Assembly (NCBI GenBank): GCA_029007015.1
Contig: JAQXHB010000018.1
Location: 1 to 26,364, forward strand
Reading direction: 5' to 3'
DNA: 26,364 bases
Origin: Bacillota bacterium
Lineage (GTDB): Bacteria > Bacillota > Clostridia > Oscillospirales > Acutalibacteraceae
The notes under the pieces were generated by a model. The model ran no database searches. It worked only from the letters and a program-made list of their open reading frames with translations, and was not told where the DNA came from. Positions 6,064 through 13,199 of this stretch are shown here, in pieces. A program made the position numbers and the translations under genes. Positions within the stretch are counted from its first letter, which is position 1; each line of letters starts with the position of its first letter.

Positions 6064-8681
6064 TTGAGTGCACTGAGCCTTTCTTCTATCATCGCCAGAC
6101 GCTCCTCGCTCTTGGCCAGTTGCTCGCGCTGAGCGTCGACCACGGCGGCCGGTGCCTTGCTGACGAAGCCCTCGTTACTGAGTTTCGACTTGAAAAATTC
6201 TATATCCTTGAGGACGCCGTCGCGCTCCTTGTTAAGACGCGCGCGCTCGGCCTCAAAGTCGATGAGTTCGCCCATCGGTATATAAATTTTGGCGTCGTCG
6301 GTGATGATTGTGACCGCGTTCTCGATTTCAAACGAGTTGCCAACCTCTGTCGACGAGGCGTATGCCAATCGCTCAAAGAATACCGCGCCGCGTTTGAATG
6401 TGTCGGCATATGCGGTGGCGATGTGAACATTTGCCTTCTTTGACGGCGGTACATTCATCTCGGAGCGGCGCACGCGAATGGCGCGTATGGCGTTCATAAC
6501 CCGCTCAAACTCGCGCTCATCGTCGGCATAAACGAGGCTGCCGTCAAACTCCGGCCAGCTGCTGACCATTATGCTCTCGCCGTCATGCGGCAGAGTCTGC
6601 CAAATCTCCTCGGTGATAAACGGCATAAAGGGATGGAGCAGTTTGAGTATGCCGGTCATGACATAAACCAGTACGGCACGGGCTGTTGAGGCGCCCTCGC
6701 CGCCGGCGTTCAGGCGCACCTTGCACAGTTCAATATACCAGTCGCAGAAAATATCCCAAATAAAATCGTACAGTTTCTGAACGGCTACACCAATCTCAAA
6801 TTTGTCAAGATTGTCGGTGACATCCTTAACAAGTGTATTGAACTTGCTGAGCACCCACTTATCCTCGATTGCAAGGCCGCTGGGCAGATGCGCCGGCGCC
6901 TCGTCATCAGGCAAATTCATGAGTATAAAGCGAGCCGCGTTCCACAACTTGTTAGCAAAGTTGCGCGACGCCTCCACTCTCTCGGGTATATATCGCATGT
7001 CATTGCCGGGACTGTTGCCGGTAGCCAGTGAAAAGCGCAGTGCGTCTGCGCCGTACTTCTCAATCTCAACCAGAGGGTCAACGCCGTTGCCGAGCGACTT
7101 GGACATCTTGCGTCCCTGAGCGTCGCGGACGATGCCGTGAATGAGCACTGTGTCAAAGGGCGTCTCACCGGTATACTCGATGCCCGAGAATATCATGCGG
7201 GCAACCCAGAAAAAGATGATATCGTAGCCGGTTACCAGCGTGTTGGTGGGATAGAAATATTTGAGTTCCTCGGTATTGTCCGGCCAACCCAGCGTTGAGA
7301 AGGGCCACAGCGCCGACGAGAACCATGTATCCAGCGTGTCCTCGTCGCGTCTGAGGTTACTACCGCCGCATTTGGTGCAGCAGTGAGGCTCCTCGCGGGC
7401 GACAATTACCTCGCCGCAGTCATCGCAGTACCACGCGGGTATGCGATGACCCCACCACAACTGGCGCGAAATGCACCAGTCGCGTATATTTTCCATCCAG
7501 TTGTAATAAATCTTGTCAAATCTCTCGGGAATGAATTTGGTCTTTCCCTCGCGCACCGCCTTGACAGCAGGCTCCGCAAGCGGCTGCATCTTGACAAACC
7601 ACTGCTTGGATATGCGCGGCTCAACCACCGACGAGCAGCGGTAGCACTGACCGACATTGTGCTTCATCGGCTCTATCTTGACCAGATAGCCACCGGCATC
7701 GAGGTCAGCGACAATAGCCTTGCGCGCTTCGTAGCGGTCCATTCCGGCATACTTGCCCCATTCGTCGGTTATATGTGCATCGGGAGTAAACACATTGATA
7801 ATCGGCAGATTGTGCCGCTGTCCCACTGCAAAGTCGTTGGGGTCGTGAGCCGGAGTAATCTTAACCACACCGGTACCGAATTCGCGCTCGACATAGGTGT
7901 CGGCAATGATGGGAATTTCCTTGTTTACCAGCGGCAGAATAACCGTCTTGCCTACCAAATCCTTGTAGCGTTCATCATCCGGGTGAACGGCAACGGCAGT
8001 ATCTCCGAGCATGGTTTCGGGACGGGTGGTGGCCACCTCAATGTAGCCGCTGCCGTCGGTAAGCGGGTATCTGAGGTGCCAGAACGAGCCGTCGTGCTCC
8101 TCGTACTCAACCTCGGCGTCGGATATGGTAGTCAGGCAGTGGGGGCACCAGTTAACGATGCGCTCACCGCGGTAGATAAGCCCCTTTTCATACAGGCGCA
8201 CAAAAACCTCGTTAACCGCCTTGTTACAGCCCTCATCGAGGGTGAACCGCTCGCGCTCCCAATCGCAGCTCGAGCCGAGTTTTTTGAGTTGTTCGACAAT
8301 GCGGCCGCCGTACTTGCGTTTCCATTCCCATGCGCGCTCAAGAAATGCCTCACGACCGAGGTCGTCTTTGGTCAGGCCCTCCTCGGCCATAGCCGCAACA
8401 ATCTTGGCCTCGGTGGCAATGGAGGCATGGTCGGTACCGGGCAGCCAAAGGGCGGCCCGTCCCTGCATGCGGCGGAAGCGGATAAGGATATCCTGCAGTG
8501 TCTCGTCAAGGGCATGGCCCATGTGCAACTGACCGGTAATATTCGGCGGCGGTATAACTATTGTGTACGGCTCCTTTTTGGGGTCAACCTCAGCGTGAAA
8601 GTAACCCCCGTCAAGCCAGAATTTGTATATTCTGTCCTCAACCTGCTGTGGCTCATAAACCTTTGCAAGCTGCTTGTCCAT
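6060..8681 (-). CDS. valS: Valyl-tRNA synthetase
   Basis: ValS charges tRNA-Val, a class I aminoacyl-tRNA synthetase with a CP1 editing domain. The 873-aa length is normal for bacteria. The HIGH-type motif is PPPNITGQLHMGHAL (residues 44-58), the KMSKS motif with SLGNGVDP lies near residue 525, and the editing region includes TTRPETMLGDTAVAVHP. The C-terminal 60 residues are the expected coiled-coil arm that contacts tRNA. A zinc-type cluster (CDDC and CTKC) sits in the middle. ATG 8681 follows GGAGG. I looked for a T-box leader and did not find one: only about 35 bp separate the -10 box from the ATG. It is the first gene of a two-gene operon with folC. Confidence 0.98.
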   Translation of the reverse strand: MDKQLAKVYEPQQVEDRIYKFWLDGGYFHAEVDPKKEPYTIVIPPPNITGQLHMGHALDETLQDILIRFRRMQGRAALWLPGTDHASIATEAKIVAAMAEEGLTKDDLGREAFLERAWEWKRKYGGRIVEQLKKLGSSCDWERERFTLDEGCNKAVNEVFVRLYEKGLIYRGERIVNWCPHCLTTISDAEVEYEEHDGSFWHLRYPLTDGSGYIEVATTRPETMLGDTAVAVHPDDERYKDLVGKTVILPLVNKEIPIIADTYVEREFGTGVVKITPAHDPNDFAVGQRHNLPIINVFTPDAHITDEWGKYAGMDRYEARKAIVADLDAGGYLVKIEPMKHNVGQCYRCSSVVEPRISKQWFVKMQPLAEPAVKAVREGKTKFIPERFDKIYYNWMENIRDWCISRQLWWGHRIPAWYCDDCGEVIVAREEPHCCTKCGGSNLRRDEDTLDTWFSSALWPFSTLGWPDNTEELKYFYPTNTLVTGYDIIFFWVARMIFSGIEYTGETPFDTVLIHGIVRDAQGRKMSKSLGNGVDPLVEIEKYGADALRFSLATGNSPGNDMRYIPERVEASRNFANKLWNAARFILMNLPDDEAPAHLPSGLAIEDKWVLSKFNTLVKDVTDNLDKFEIGVAVQKLYDFIWDIFCDWYIELCKVRLNAGGEGASTARAVLVYVMTGILKLLHPFMPFITEEIWQTLPHDGESIMVSSWPEFDGSLVYADDEREFERVMNAIRAIRVRRSEMNVPPSKKANVHIATAYADTFKRGAVFFERLAYASSTEVGNSFEIENAVTIITDDAKIYIPMGELIDFEAERARLNKERDGVLKDIEFFKSKLSNEGFVSKAPAAVVDAQREQLAKSEERLAMIEERLSALK

Positions 8682-8713
8682 TTTGATTCCTCCAATTTGA
8701 TAACATATCTTAT

Positions 8714-8743
8714 ATTTTAGCCCAAGTTATATGTAAATGTCAA
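8714..8743 (-). promoter_or_regulatory. SigA-type promoter of valS-folC
   Basis: On the minus strand an exact TTGACA (8743-8738) is followed by an 18-bp spacer and TAAAAT (8719-8714). The short leader leaves no space for a T-box or other long riboswitch. Confidence 0.75.
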
Positions 8744-8836
8744 ATATTTTATAGGACAAGTGCATATAATTTGAAAAAAAGCAAAAATTTTGAAAATAAG
8801 CCGGTCAAAGTCCGTTTTATGGGACTGCAAACCGAC

Positions 8837-8842
8837 TATAAT
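8837..8842 (+). promoter_or_regulatory. Candidate -10 box for the 58-aa membrane peptide
   Basis: A perfect TATAAT lies 32 bp before the ATG at 8874, but no good -35 box is found 16-18 bp upstream. The assignment rests on position and the -10 match only. Confidence 0.35.
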
Positions 8843-8873
8843 TAACTTAACAAAGCAAAAAGGAGCGATTGAT

Positions 8874-9050
8874 ATGAATTTTCTTTCATCATCAGTAATG
8901 GAAATTGTGATTGCGGCGGTGCTGGCCGTCGGTCTCATCTTTGAGCCCTATTTGGCCGATGCAGAGCGGCGCATATTCAGGCGACTGAAAGGCGGTCACC
9001 GCAATATAGTGCGCCTCGACCGCGCGGGCAACAGCCGCAAGTCGGCATAA
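8874..9050 (+). CDS. Small single-pass membrane peptide of unknown function (58 aa)
   Basis: The frame is open further upstream, but ATG 8874 is preceded by AAAAGGAG at 8 bp, which fixes this start and gives 58 residues. Residues 9-24 (MEIVIAAVLAVGLIFE) form one membrane segment. After it come an acidic patch and a basic tail (RRIFRRLKGGHR, RAGNSRKSA), so the C-terminus is probably cytoplasmic. I recognise no family. It is divergent from valS, sits alone, and is followed within 5 bp of its stop by a 9-bp hairpin. The good ribosome binding site and the membrane-then-basic pattern argue that it is real. Confidence 0.6.
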   Translation: MNFLSSSVMEIVIAAVLAVGLIFEPYLADAERRIFRRLKGGHRNIVRLDRAGNSRKSA

Positions 9051-9054
9051 ACAA

Positions 9055-9076
9055 CGGCGGCAGTTGCCTGCCGCCG
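9055..9076. terminator. Hairpin between two convergent genes, probable weak terminator
   Basis: Arms CGGCGGCAG and CTGCCGCCG (9 bp, perfect) enclose a TTGC loop. Neither side has a continuous T run (AAATAAT on plus, TTGTTTATG on minus). Its place between convergent stop codons suggests termination in both directions. Confidence 0.5.
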
Positions 9077-9082
9077 AAATAA

Positions 9083-10750
9083 TCAATCCATTGCCGCAAA
9101 AATATCGCCGGCAAGCACAAACTTGTATACGCCGCCGGAATTATTGGCGTTGCTGGCCACGGCATCAATCTGGCGGTATATTTCGGTGCCGTTGCCGCTG
9201 TGCGCCAGCCTGACAACATAATACTGTGCGCTGTTCTCATCGGCCTCCAGCGTTTCTATCCAATCGGCAAGCTGCTCAATGGTGTCGATATCGACATAGC
9301 CGACGGTGAGGGGCAACTGAGCGCTCTGCTCGTCCTGCTCGCTGACAGATGACACCTCCGATGAAGTGGGAGAACTGCTTGTAACAGCGGCCGTGCTATT
9401 TTGCAAATCGCTGCCCACCACATATCCGGCAGCAACCGAGCCGTCGGCCACTTTCATCAGGCCGTCGGCGGTAGTTACGGAGCGGTCACACACCACAGAT
9501 ATGCCACACGCTTTGAGCAATTTGTTGTTGACCATCTGCCACTGGAGATAGATGTCACTGTCCATCGCGGCGGCGTCAACATCGCTCCAGCCGCCGGCGG
9601 CGACAAAGTCGTCGCTCTGCGAACAGTTGAGCATGTACCAGTTGGCAATTATGGGTGCAATCTCGTACAGTATGGGACTGAACTCGGTCGACACACGGGT
9701 TACCGAGTTGCGGCCGCCCCATAGTCTGGTCACTTCATTCTGCTGGGTGTGTACGCCCTCGGACGCCATGGTTACGGCCAGATAGATGTTGCCCGGCTGT
9801 GGGTTCAGTGAGTATGACTGCATACGCATCTGCAACTGTGTGACGCTGATGGAGGCAAATACGGTGCCGTTGGTAAAACTGTTTATATTCAGCGAGGTAC
9901 AGCCGCTCGATGAAAGGGCCGTCAGCGTCGTGCCGCTTATATCCTCGCCAACCAGCGCAACGGTCGGCTGACGGGCGGCATCGCCCGCGGGGAGGTGCTC
10001 GACAAACTGCGTTACACGGCTTACGCTGTCAACACAGCCGGCCTGAGCGGCAAATATGTAATCCAAAAAGGGCGTGTCGCTGTCGCACACGGCTACATAG
10101 TTGTGGTTAACGCCGTCCATCAGTTGGCCATACATATAATCGTACGCTTCATCGGCGCTCGCCCAACGGCCGCCGACCCGCTCGGTTGTTTCGGTGTCGA
10201 AGCAGTAGGAGTACTTGGAATAGACGGCACTGCTCATCAGCAGTTTGTTCTGCTGTGCGGCCATGGTCGCTGCGACGCAAAACTCGTATCCGCCGTTTTT
10301 GTAGACCACCGCGCCCTCGTAGCAGTCAGCAAATGTCTCAAGCAACTGCCCGATATCGGCCGCCTTGAAGTAGACGCCGTACTCGGCCGACATGTAGTCG
10401 CGCCAAAACTCGTCCACCTCGCCGCCGCAAAGGTATATCGCCGCACTCTTTGTGCGAGCCACCGCGCCCTGCAGACAGCGCAGAGCCGTTATCTCGTCAT
10501 CTCTCAGTCTGGAAATATCAACCAAATAGACCGTGTCGGCCTGCTTGGGGCGGTAAAACACCTGTTGCATGGTCATCGTGCCAATTTGCCGAGGCTCGCG
10601 CGCGGCCAAAGTCGGCTGAGGCTCGGAGTTTGTCGATGATATATTACTTGATGAGATTATGCCGCTGGAGGCAGTGCCGCCACCGCCGCAGCAACAAAGG
10701 CAAAAGACCAGTGCCAGAGGCAGAATAAAACTAACCGTTTTTTTCATCAT
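9083..10750 (-). CDS. Secreted GxGYxYP-family-like protein (putative glycoside hydrolase relative)
   Basis: The 555-aa product starts with a signal peptide (KK, then a hydrophobic run to residue 21) ending in a CLCCCGGGG stretch; a lipoprotein is likely, though the lipobox is not canonical. After a Ser-rich linker, residues 70-180 resemble the GxGYxYP N-terminal domain: LRCLQGAVAR, IYL, EFWRDYM, GAVVYKNG, CVAATMAAQQNKLLMSS. Residues 325-420 resemble its C-terminal domain, around SPILYEIAPIIANWY and DDFVAAGGW. The signature motif itself is degenerate (GGWSDVDAA where relatives have SGxGYxYP), as is the DGDN-like motif. A second Ser-rich linker (about 455-475) precedes a small C-terminal domain of some 80 residues that I do not recognise. 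Substrate is unknown. ATG 10750 lies 8 bp after AGGGG. Confidence 0.6.
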   Translation of the reverse strand: MMKKTVSFILPLALVFCLCCCGGGGTASSGIISSSNISSTNSEPQPTLAAREPRQIGTMTMQQVFYRPKQADTVYLVDISRLRDDEITALRCLQGAVARTKSAAIYLCGGEVDEFWRDYMSAEYGVYFKAADIGQLLETFADCYEGAVVYKNGGYEFCVAATMAAQQNKLLMSSAVYSKYSYCFDTETTERVGGRWASADEAYDYMYGQLMDGVNHNYVAVCDSDTPFLDYIFAAQAGCVDSVSRVTQFVEHLPAGDAARQPTVALVGEDISGTTLTALSSSGCTSLNINSFTNGTVFASISVTQLQMRMQSYSLNPQPGNIYLAVTMASEGVHTQQNEVTRLWGGRNSVTRVSTEFSPILYEIAPIIANWYMLNCSQSDDFVAAGGWSDVDAAAMDSDIYLQWQMVNNKLLKACGISVVCDRSVTTADGLMKVADGSVAAGYVVGSDLQNSTAAVTSSSPTSSEVSSVSEQDEQSAQLPLTVGYVDIDTIEQLADWIETLEADENSAQYYVVRLAHSGNGTEIYRQIDAVASNANNSGGVYKFVLAGDIFAAMD

Positions 10751-10800
10751 AATGAAAACCCCTATGCAAAGAAGATAATATTACAGTGTCTAACATTAAA

Positions 10801-10829
10801 ATATTATCACAATTTTTGCTGATTTTCAA
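10801..10829 (-). promoter_or_regulatory. SigA-type promoter for the GxGYxYP-like gene
   Basis: On the minus strand, TTGAAA (10829-10824), a 17-bp spacer and TAATAT (10806-10801) lie about 50 bp before the start codon. Confidence 0.55.
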
Positions 10830-10862
10830 CCAAAAAAATATTTGATGAAAGAGCAAAAACTG

Positions 10863-10891
10863 TTGGACACGGCAGTGATATGTGTTATAAT
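10863..10891 (+). promoter_or_regulatory. SigA-type promoter with extended -10 for the TSCPD gene
   Basis: TTGGAC (10863-10868), a 17-bp spacer and a perfect TATAAT (10886-10891), preceded by TGT as an extended -10. The ATG follows about 30 bp downstream. Confidence 0.65.
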
Positions 10892-10920
10892 AAATAAAAA
10901 CCGTTGCAGAGGTGTTCATT

Positions 10921-11175
10921 ATGGTATACGAGATTATGACCAAGGGCGTATGCTCACGCTCGATTATTATAGATGTTGAGGGCGGTACCGTCCGTTCAGT
11001 GCGCTTCAACGGCGGCTGCAGCGGCAACACGCAGGGTATAGCCCATCTGGTTGAGGGCATGCCGGTTGATGAGGTAATAAGCCGGCTGAAGGGTATTAAG
11101 TGCGGCATGAAGGGTACCTCCTGTCCCGACCAACTTGCTCAGGCCTTGCAGAAAATCAAGGAGCAGACCGACTGA
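10921..11175 (+). CDS. TSCPD-domain protein (84 aa)
   Basis: This small protein has the sequence that gave the family its name: KGTSCPDQLAQAL near residues 60-73. It also has the FNGGCSGNTQGIAHLVEGM segment typical of the stand-alone TSCPD proteins (TIGR03905-like) of Clostridia. The TSCPD domain also occurs at the C-terminus of some ribonucleotide reductases, and the cysteines (Cys33, Cys57, Cys64) suggest metal or redox chemistry, but the function is not established. A GTG 9 bp upstream overlaps the AGAGG ribosome binding site, so the ATG at 10921 (8 bp spacing) is the start. It is followed 22 bp later by an unknown gene, probably in the same transcript. Confidence 0.85.
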   Translation: MVYEIMTKGVCSRSIIIDVEGGTVRSVRFNGGCSGNTQGIAHLVEGMPVDEVISRLKGIKCGMKGTSCPDQLAQALQKIKEQTD

Positions 11176-11197
11176 TTTCAATTTAAGGAGCAGCCTT

Positions 11198-11761
11198 ATG
11201 TTTGATGACAGAGATATGAAAATTGCCGGCGACAAGCCGTCGCGCATGATTGGCCGAAACAGCCAGACCGACTCGCTTTCACCTGCTGAGTTGGCCATGC
11301 AGCGCGAGTTGCTCGACCGCGCAGGGCTTTTGGGCGCGGCGCTGGCCGGCACAGTTTGCGATATGCAGGAGGAATTTGAACTGGTCGGAGAGGATATGAG
11401 CGACGCCATCGTTCAGCGCCGACTGCTCAGGTGCTTTGCCGTGCCCTTTGCACTTGATAAATATGCCGTCAACGCTCTGATTTCGCGCACGGCCCTCAAC
11501 GCCTTTTACAACACGCTCAAGCGGCTGGATGTTGCGTTTTATGACGACCTGAACAACAACGGCGCCTTTTCATTCTACTTTTTGGCAGGGCGCAGTACGG
11601 GCGATGCCGTCAGGCGCATAGGGCAGACTTTCGCCATGCTCTGCTCGCACGACGGCGACCCCGTTTTTCAGGAGTTGGGCGAAACGCTGTTTTGCCGCTA
11701 TGTTGCTTTGGTGCGGGCACAAATTGATGAGTACCGCCTGCTGCGCGACGAAAATAAATAA
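11198..11761 (+). CDS. Hypothetical cytoplasmic protein (187 aa) co-transcribed with the TSCPD gene
   Basis: I do not recognise this family. ATG 11198 follows AAGGAG at 7 bp; the longer open frame starting upstream overlaps the TSCPD gene and is unlikely. The product has no signal peptide and no clear membrane segment. It looks mainly helical, with a Leu/Ala-rich middle (LLDRAGLLGAALAG, VICDMQEEFEL-like acidic stretch), then aromatic-rich helices (NAFYNTLKRLDVAFYDDLN, FSFYFLAGRST) and a helical C-terminus (FCRYVALVRAQIDEYRLL). It follows the TSCPD gene by 22 bp and is closed by a strong terminator, so the two form a short operon and may act together. Confidence 0.7.
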   Translation: MFDDRDMKIAGDKPSRMIGRNSQTDSLSPAELAMQRELLDRAGLLGAALAGTVCDMQEEFELVGEDMSDAIVQRRLLRCFAVPFALDKYAVNALISRTALNAFYNTLKRLDVAFYDDLNNNGAFSFYFLAGRSTGDAVRRIGQTFAMLCSHDGDPVFQELGETLFCRYVALVRAQIDEYRLLRDENK

Positions 11762-11769
11762 TAAAGAAA

Positions 11770-11808
11770 AAACTGTGTCGGACGCATCGCGCCCGGCACA
11801 GTTTTTTT
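11770..11808. terminator. Strong bidirectional terminator
   Basis: A 12-bp stem (AAACTGTGTCGG with CCGGCACAGTTT, one G-T pair) is followed by seven T on the plus strand and by TTTTTT on the minus strand. It serves the TSCPD operon and the convergent Cys-rich microprotein gene. Confidence 0.9.
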
Positions 11809-11816
11809 GCTATCGG

Positions 11817-11942
11817 TTAGCAGCAGCAGCCGTTGCCAGCGCCACAGCCCTCGCCGCAGCCATTATTGTTGCAGCATGTCAATATGAGAATGAGGATGAT
11901 TATCCAGCAGCAGTTGCCGCCAAAGAAACCGTTATTGCACAT
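11817..11942 (-). CDS. Cysteine- and glycine-rich single-pass membrane microprotein (41 aa)
   Basis: Minus-strand ATG 11942 opens a 41-codon frame to TAA 11817. The peptide begins MCNNGFFGGNCCW, continues with the membrane run IIILILILT (residues 14-22), and ends in CCNNNGCGEGCGAGNGCCC. There are ten cysteines (2, 11, 12, 23, 24, 29, 33, 39-41). An AAGGGGG ribosome binding site lies about 9 bp before the ATG, and a bidirectional terminator follows 8 bp after the stop. This pattern (short polar N-terminus, one hydrophobic helix, Cys/Gly/Asn-rich tail) resembles small Clostridia proteins often labelled chorion-class high-cysteine HCB proteins. Function is unknown; spore or envelope location is only a guess. 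On the plus strand the same DNA gives a low-quality overlapping frame, which I do not accept. Confidence 0.72.
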   Translation of the reverse strand: MCNNGFFGGNCCWIIILILILTCCNNNGCGEGCGAGNGCCC

Positions 11943-11961
11943 TATTGATAGCCCCCTTTCC

Positions 11962-11976
11962 GGTGGTTGAACCACC
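11962..11976. repeat. Perfect inverted repeat upstream of the microprotein gene
   Basis: GGTGGTT, a single G, then AACCACC: a 15-bp palindrome 20 bp upstream of the microprotein ATG. It could be a protein-binding operator or a small mRNA hairpin in its leader. On the minus strand just upstream, CATAGTATG preceded at 16 bp by ACC is loosely like a SigK promoter, but this motif has low specificity. Confidence 0.45.
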
Positions 11977-12125
11977 CTACACCAACATACTATGCCGCCG
12001 GTTGATTTGTGGTTACAGCCAAAAATATCATTTTATTTTTTGCACAAGATATATTACGACATAAAAATCGCAGAAAAAATGAGATAATAGTTAAAAACAA
12101 GAGATATCGGCCGCACATTTCGATT
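11977..12125. other. AT-rich intergenic stretch, nothing recognised
   Basis: This belongs to the 301-bp gap between the microprotein gene and ctsR. Beyond the palindrome on its left and the CtsR-controlled promoter on its right, it is AT-rich with poly-A/T runs. I see no gene, RNA or repeat here; it may hold the promoter of the microprotein gene on the minus strand. Confidence 0.4.
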
Positions 12126-12163
12126 TTTGACCGAAAAACAAATACAATCTGACCTTTACTGAC

Positions 12164-12180
12164 TTTGACTTTGTTTGACC
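12164..12180 (-). promoter_or_regulatory. CtsR operator, upstream copy
   Basis: On the minus strand the sequence is GGTCAAA-CAA-AGTCAAA, a full match to the CtsR heptad direct repeat (A/G)GTCAAA-NAN-(A/G)GTCAAA. It covers the -35 box of the ctsR promoter, so bound CtsR would block RNA polymerase. An extra half-site, TTTGACC, lies at 12126-12132. Confidence 0.9.
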
Positions 12181-12193
12181 AATTGGATACAAT
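12165..12193 (+). promoter_or_regulatory. SigA-type promoter of the ctsR-mcsA-mcsB-clpC operon
   Basis: TTGACT (12165-12170), a 17-bp spacer and TACAAT (12188-12193). A TATAAT overlapping at 12193-12198 has no well-spaced -35 box. CtsR boxes cover the -35 and lie just downstream of the start site. Confidence 0.75.
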
Positions 12194-12205
12194 ATAATCG
12201 TAATT

Positions 12206-12222
12206 GGTCAGCGATGGTCAAA
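12206..12222 (+). promoter_or_regulatory. CtsR operator, downstream copy
   Basis: GGTCAGC-GAT-GGTCAAA matches the CtsR repeat at 12 of 14 heptad positions with the correct NAN spacer. It lies about 6 bp after the expected transcription start, on the opposite strand orientation to the upstream box. Two boxes would allow two CtsR dimers to bracket the promoter. Confidence 0.75.
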
Positions 12223-12243
12223 AAAGAAAGGTAGGTAACAGCA

Positions 12244-12696
12244 ATGTTAATGAGTGACATCATTGCTCACAAGATACTGGAGATGCTCAACTCCTCCTCC
12301 GACGGCATGGCGGAGATAAGCCGCAACACACTTGCCGATTCAATCGGCTGTGTGCCCAGCCAAATCAACTATGTTATTTCGTCGCGATTTACGCCGGAGC
12401 ACGGATATGTGGTCGAGAGCAAGCGCGGAGGCGGCGGCTACATCCGCATAACGCAGATACGCGACTCCTCCTCCACCACCGTAATGCACATTGTAAACTC
12501 AATCGGCGACACCATTGACCGCCGCACCGCAGTCATCATAATCGAAAATCTGCTGGAGCGGCGACTCATTGATGTCAGCGAGGCCAAGTTGATGGCGGCG
12601 TCAATGAGCGACAACTGCTACCGAAACATTAAGCCCGATGAGCGCGGTCAGGTTCGCGCCGCTGTGCTCAAACAAATGTTAATGACTTTGGTTTAA
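12244..12696 (+). CDS. ctsR: Transcriptional repressor CtsR
   Basis: CtsR is the winged-helix repressor of class III heat-shock genes (clpC, clpP, clpE and its own operon). It is thermosensing, and in stress it is removed through McsB and ClpCP. The 150-aa product shows the family signature VPSQINYVISSRFTPEHGYVVESKRGGGGYIRI (residues 38-69), including the glycine-rich wing that reads DNA and senses heat. The C-terminal half is the dimerisation/McsB-sensitive domain. ATG 12244 lies 8 bp after GTAGG; a second ATG two codons later is possible. CtsR operators upstream show autoregulation. It heads a four-gene operon, 14 bp before mcsA. Confidence 0.97.
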   Translation: MLMSDIIAHKILEMLNSSSDGMAEISRNTLADSIGCVPSQINYVISSRFTPEHGYVVESKRGGGGYIRITQIRDSSSTTVMHIVNSIGDTIDRRTAVIIIENLLERRLIDVSEAKLMAASMSDNCYRNIKPDERGQVRAAVLKQMLMTLV

Positions 12697-12710
12697 AGGA
12701 GAGATTATTT

Positions 12711-13199
12711 ATGCTTTGTGAAAAATGTAAAAAGAACGAGGCTACCACTCACATCAAGACAAATATAAACGGAGTTGTTGAGACCCATCATCTGTGCGGT
12801 CACTGCGCCGCCGAGCAGGGATATTCAAATAACATGTTCGCCTTTGGCATAGGCGATTTGCTCGGCTCCTTCCTCGGCGGCAGTGCACCGGTATCGCAGT
12901 CGGTCAGATGCCCTGTGTGCGGCGCGTCGTTTGACGAGATAGCCGCCTCCGGCAAGGTTGGCTGTGACAAGTGCTACGAGGTGTTTCTTGACCGTTTGGT
13001 GCCGTCTCTGGAGCGCATGCACGGCCGCTCAAAGCATGTCGGCAAGCGGCCTCAGACGGCAAATGCACAGCCGACTGTCGCTGAGCGCATCAATTGCCTG
13101 CGCGGTCAGTTGAACGACGCTGTCGCGGCACAGGAGTTCGAGCGCGCCGCACAACTGCGCGACCAAATCAAGGAATTGGAGGAACAGGACAATGACTGA
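12711..13199 (+). CDS. mcsA: McsA, zinc-finger activator of the McsB arginine kinase
   Basis: McsA binds McsB and stimulates its protein-arginine kinase activity. The 162-aa protein has four CxxC pairs (Cys3/6, 29/32, 67/70, 85/88), consistent with two zinc sites, and a C-terminal UVR motif (about 125-160, ending ERAAQLRDQIKELEEQ) that contacts ClpC. ATG 12711 is preceded by AAAGGAGAG. A less conserved linker (about 103-124, polar and Gln-rich) joins the zinc part and the UVR motif. The end overlaps the mcsB start by 8 bp, indicating translational coupling and probably balanced synthesis of the two partners. Confidence 0.95.
   Translation: MLCEKCKKNEATTHIKTNINGVVETHHLCGHCAAEQGYSNNMFAFGIGDLLGSFLGGSAPVSQSVRCPVCGASFDEIAASGKVGCDKCYEVFLDRLVPSLERMHGRSKHVGKRPQTANAQPTVAERINCLRGQLNDAVAAQEFERAAQLRDQIKELEEQDND

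Noticed and set aside
8682..8713. Possible T-box leader for valS
   Set aside because: Only about 35 bp separate the promoter -10 box from the ATG, and no T-box or antiterminator sequence is present.
7383..8720. Long open frame opposite valS (445 codons)
   Set aside because: Antisense to the ValS catalytic and editing domains; no known domain or start signal.
11700..11948. Plus-strand open frame of 82 codons overlapping the end of the 187-aa gene and the terminator
   Set aside because: It runs through a strong terminator and opposite the Cys-rich microprotein, without a ribosome binding site.
11940..12243. CIRCE element (HrcA site) upstream of ctsR
   Set aside because: The TTAGCACTC-N9-GAGTGCTAA pattern is absent; only CtsR boxes are found.
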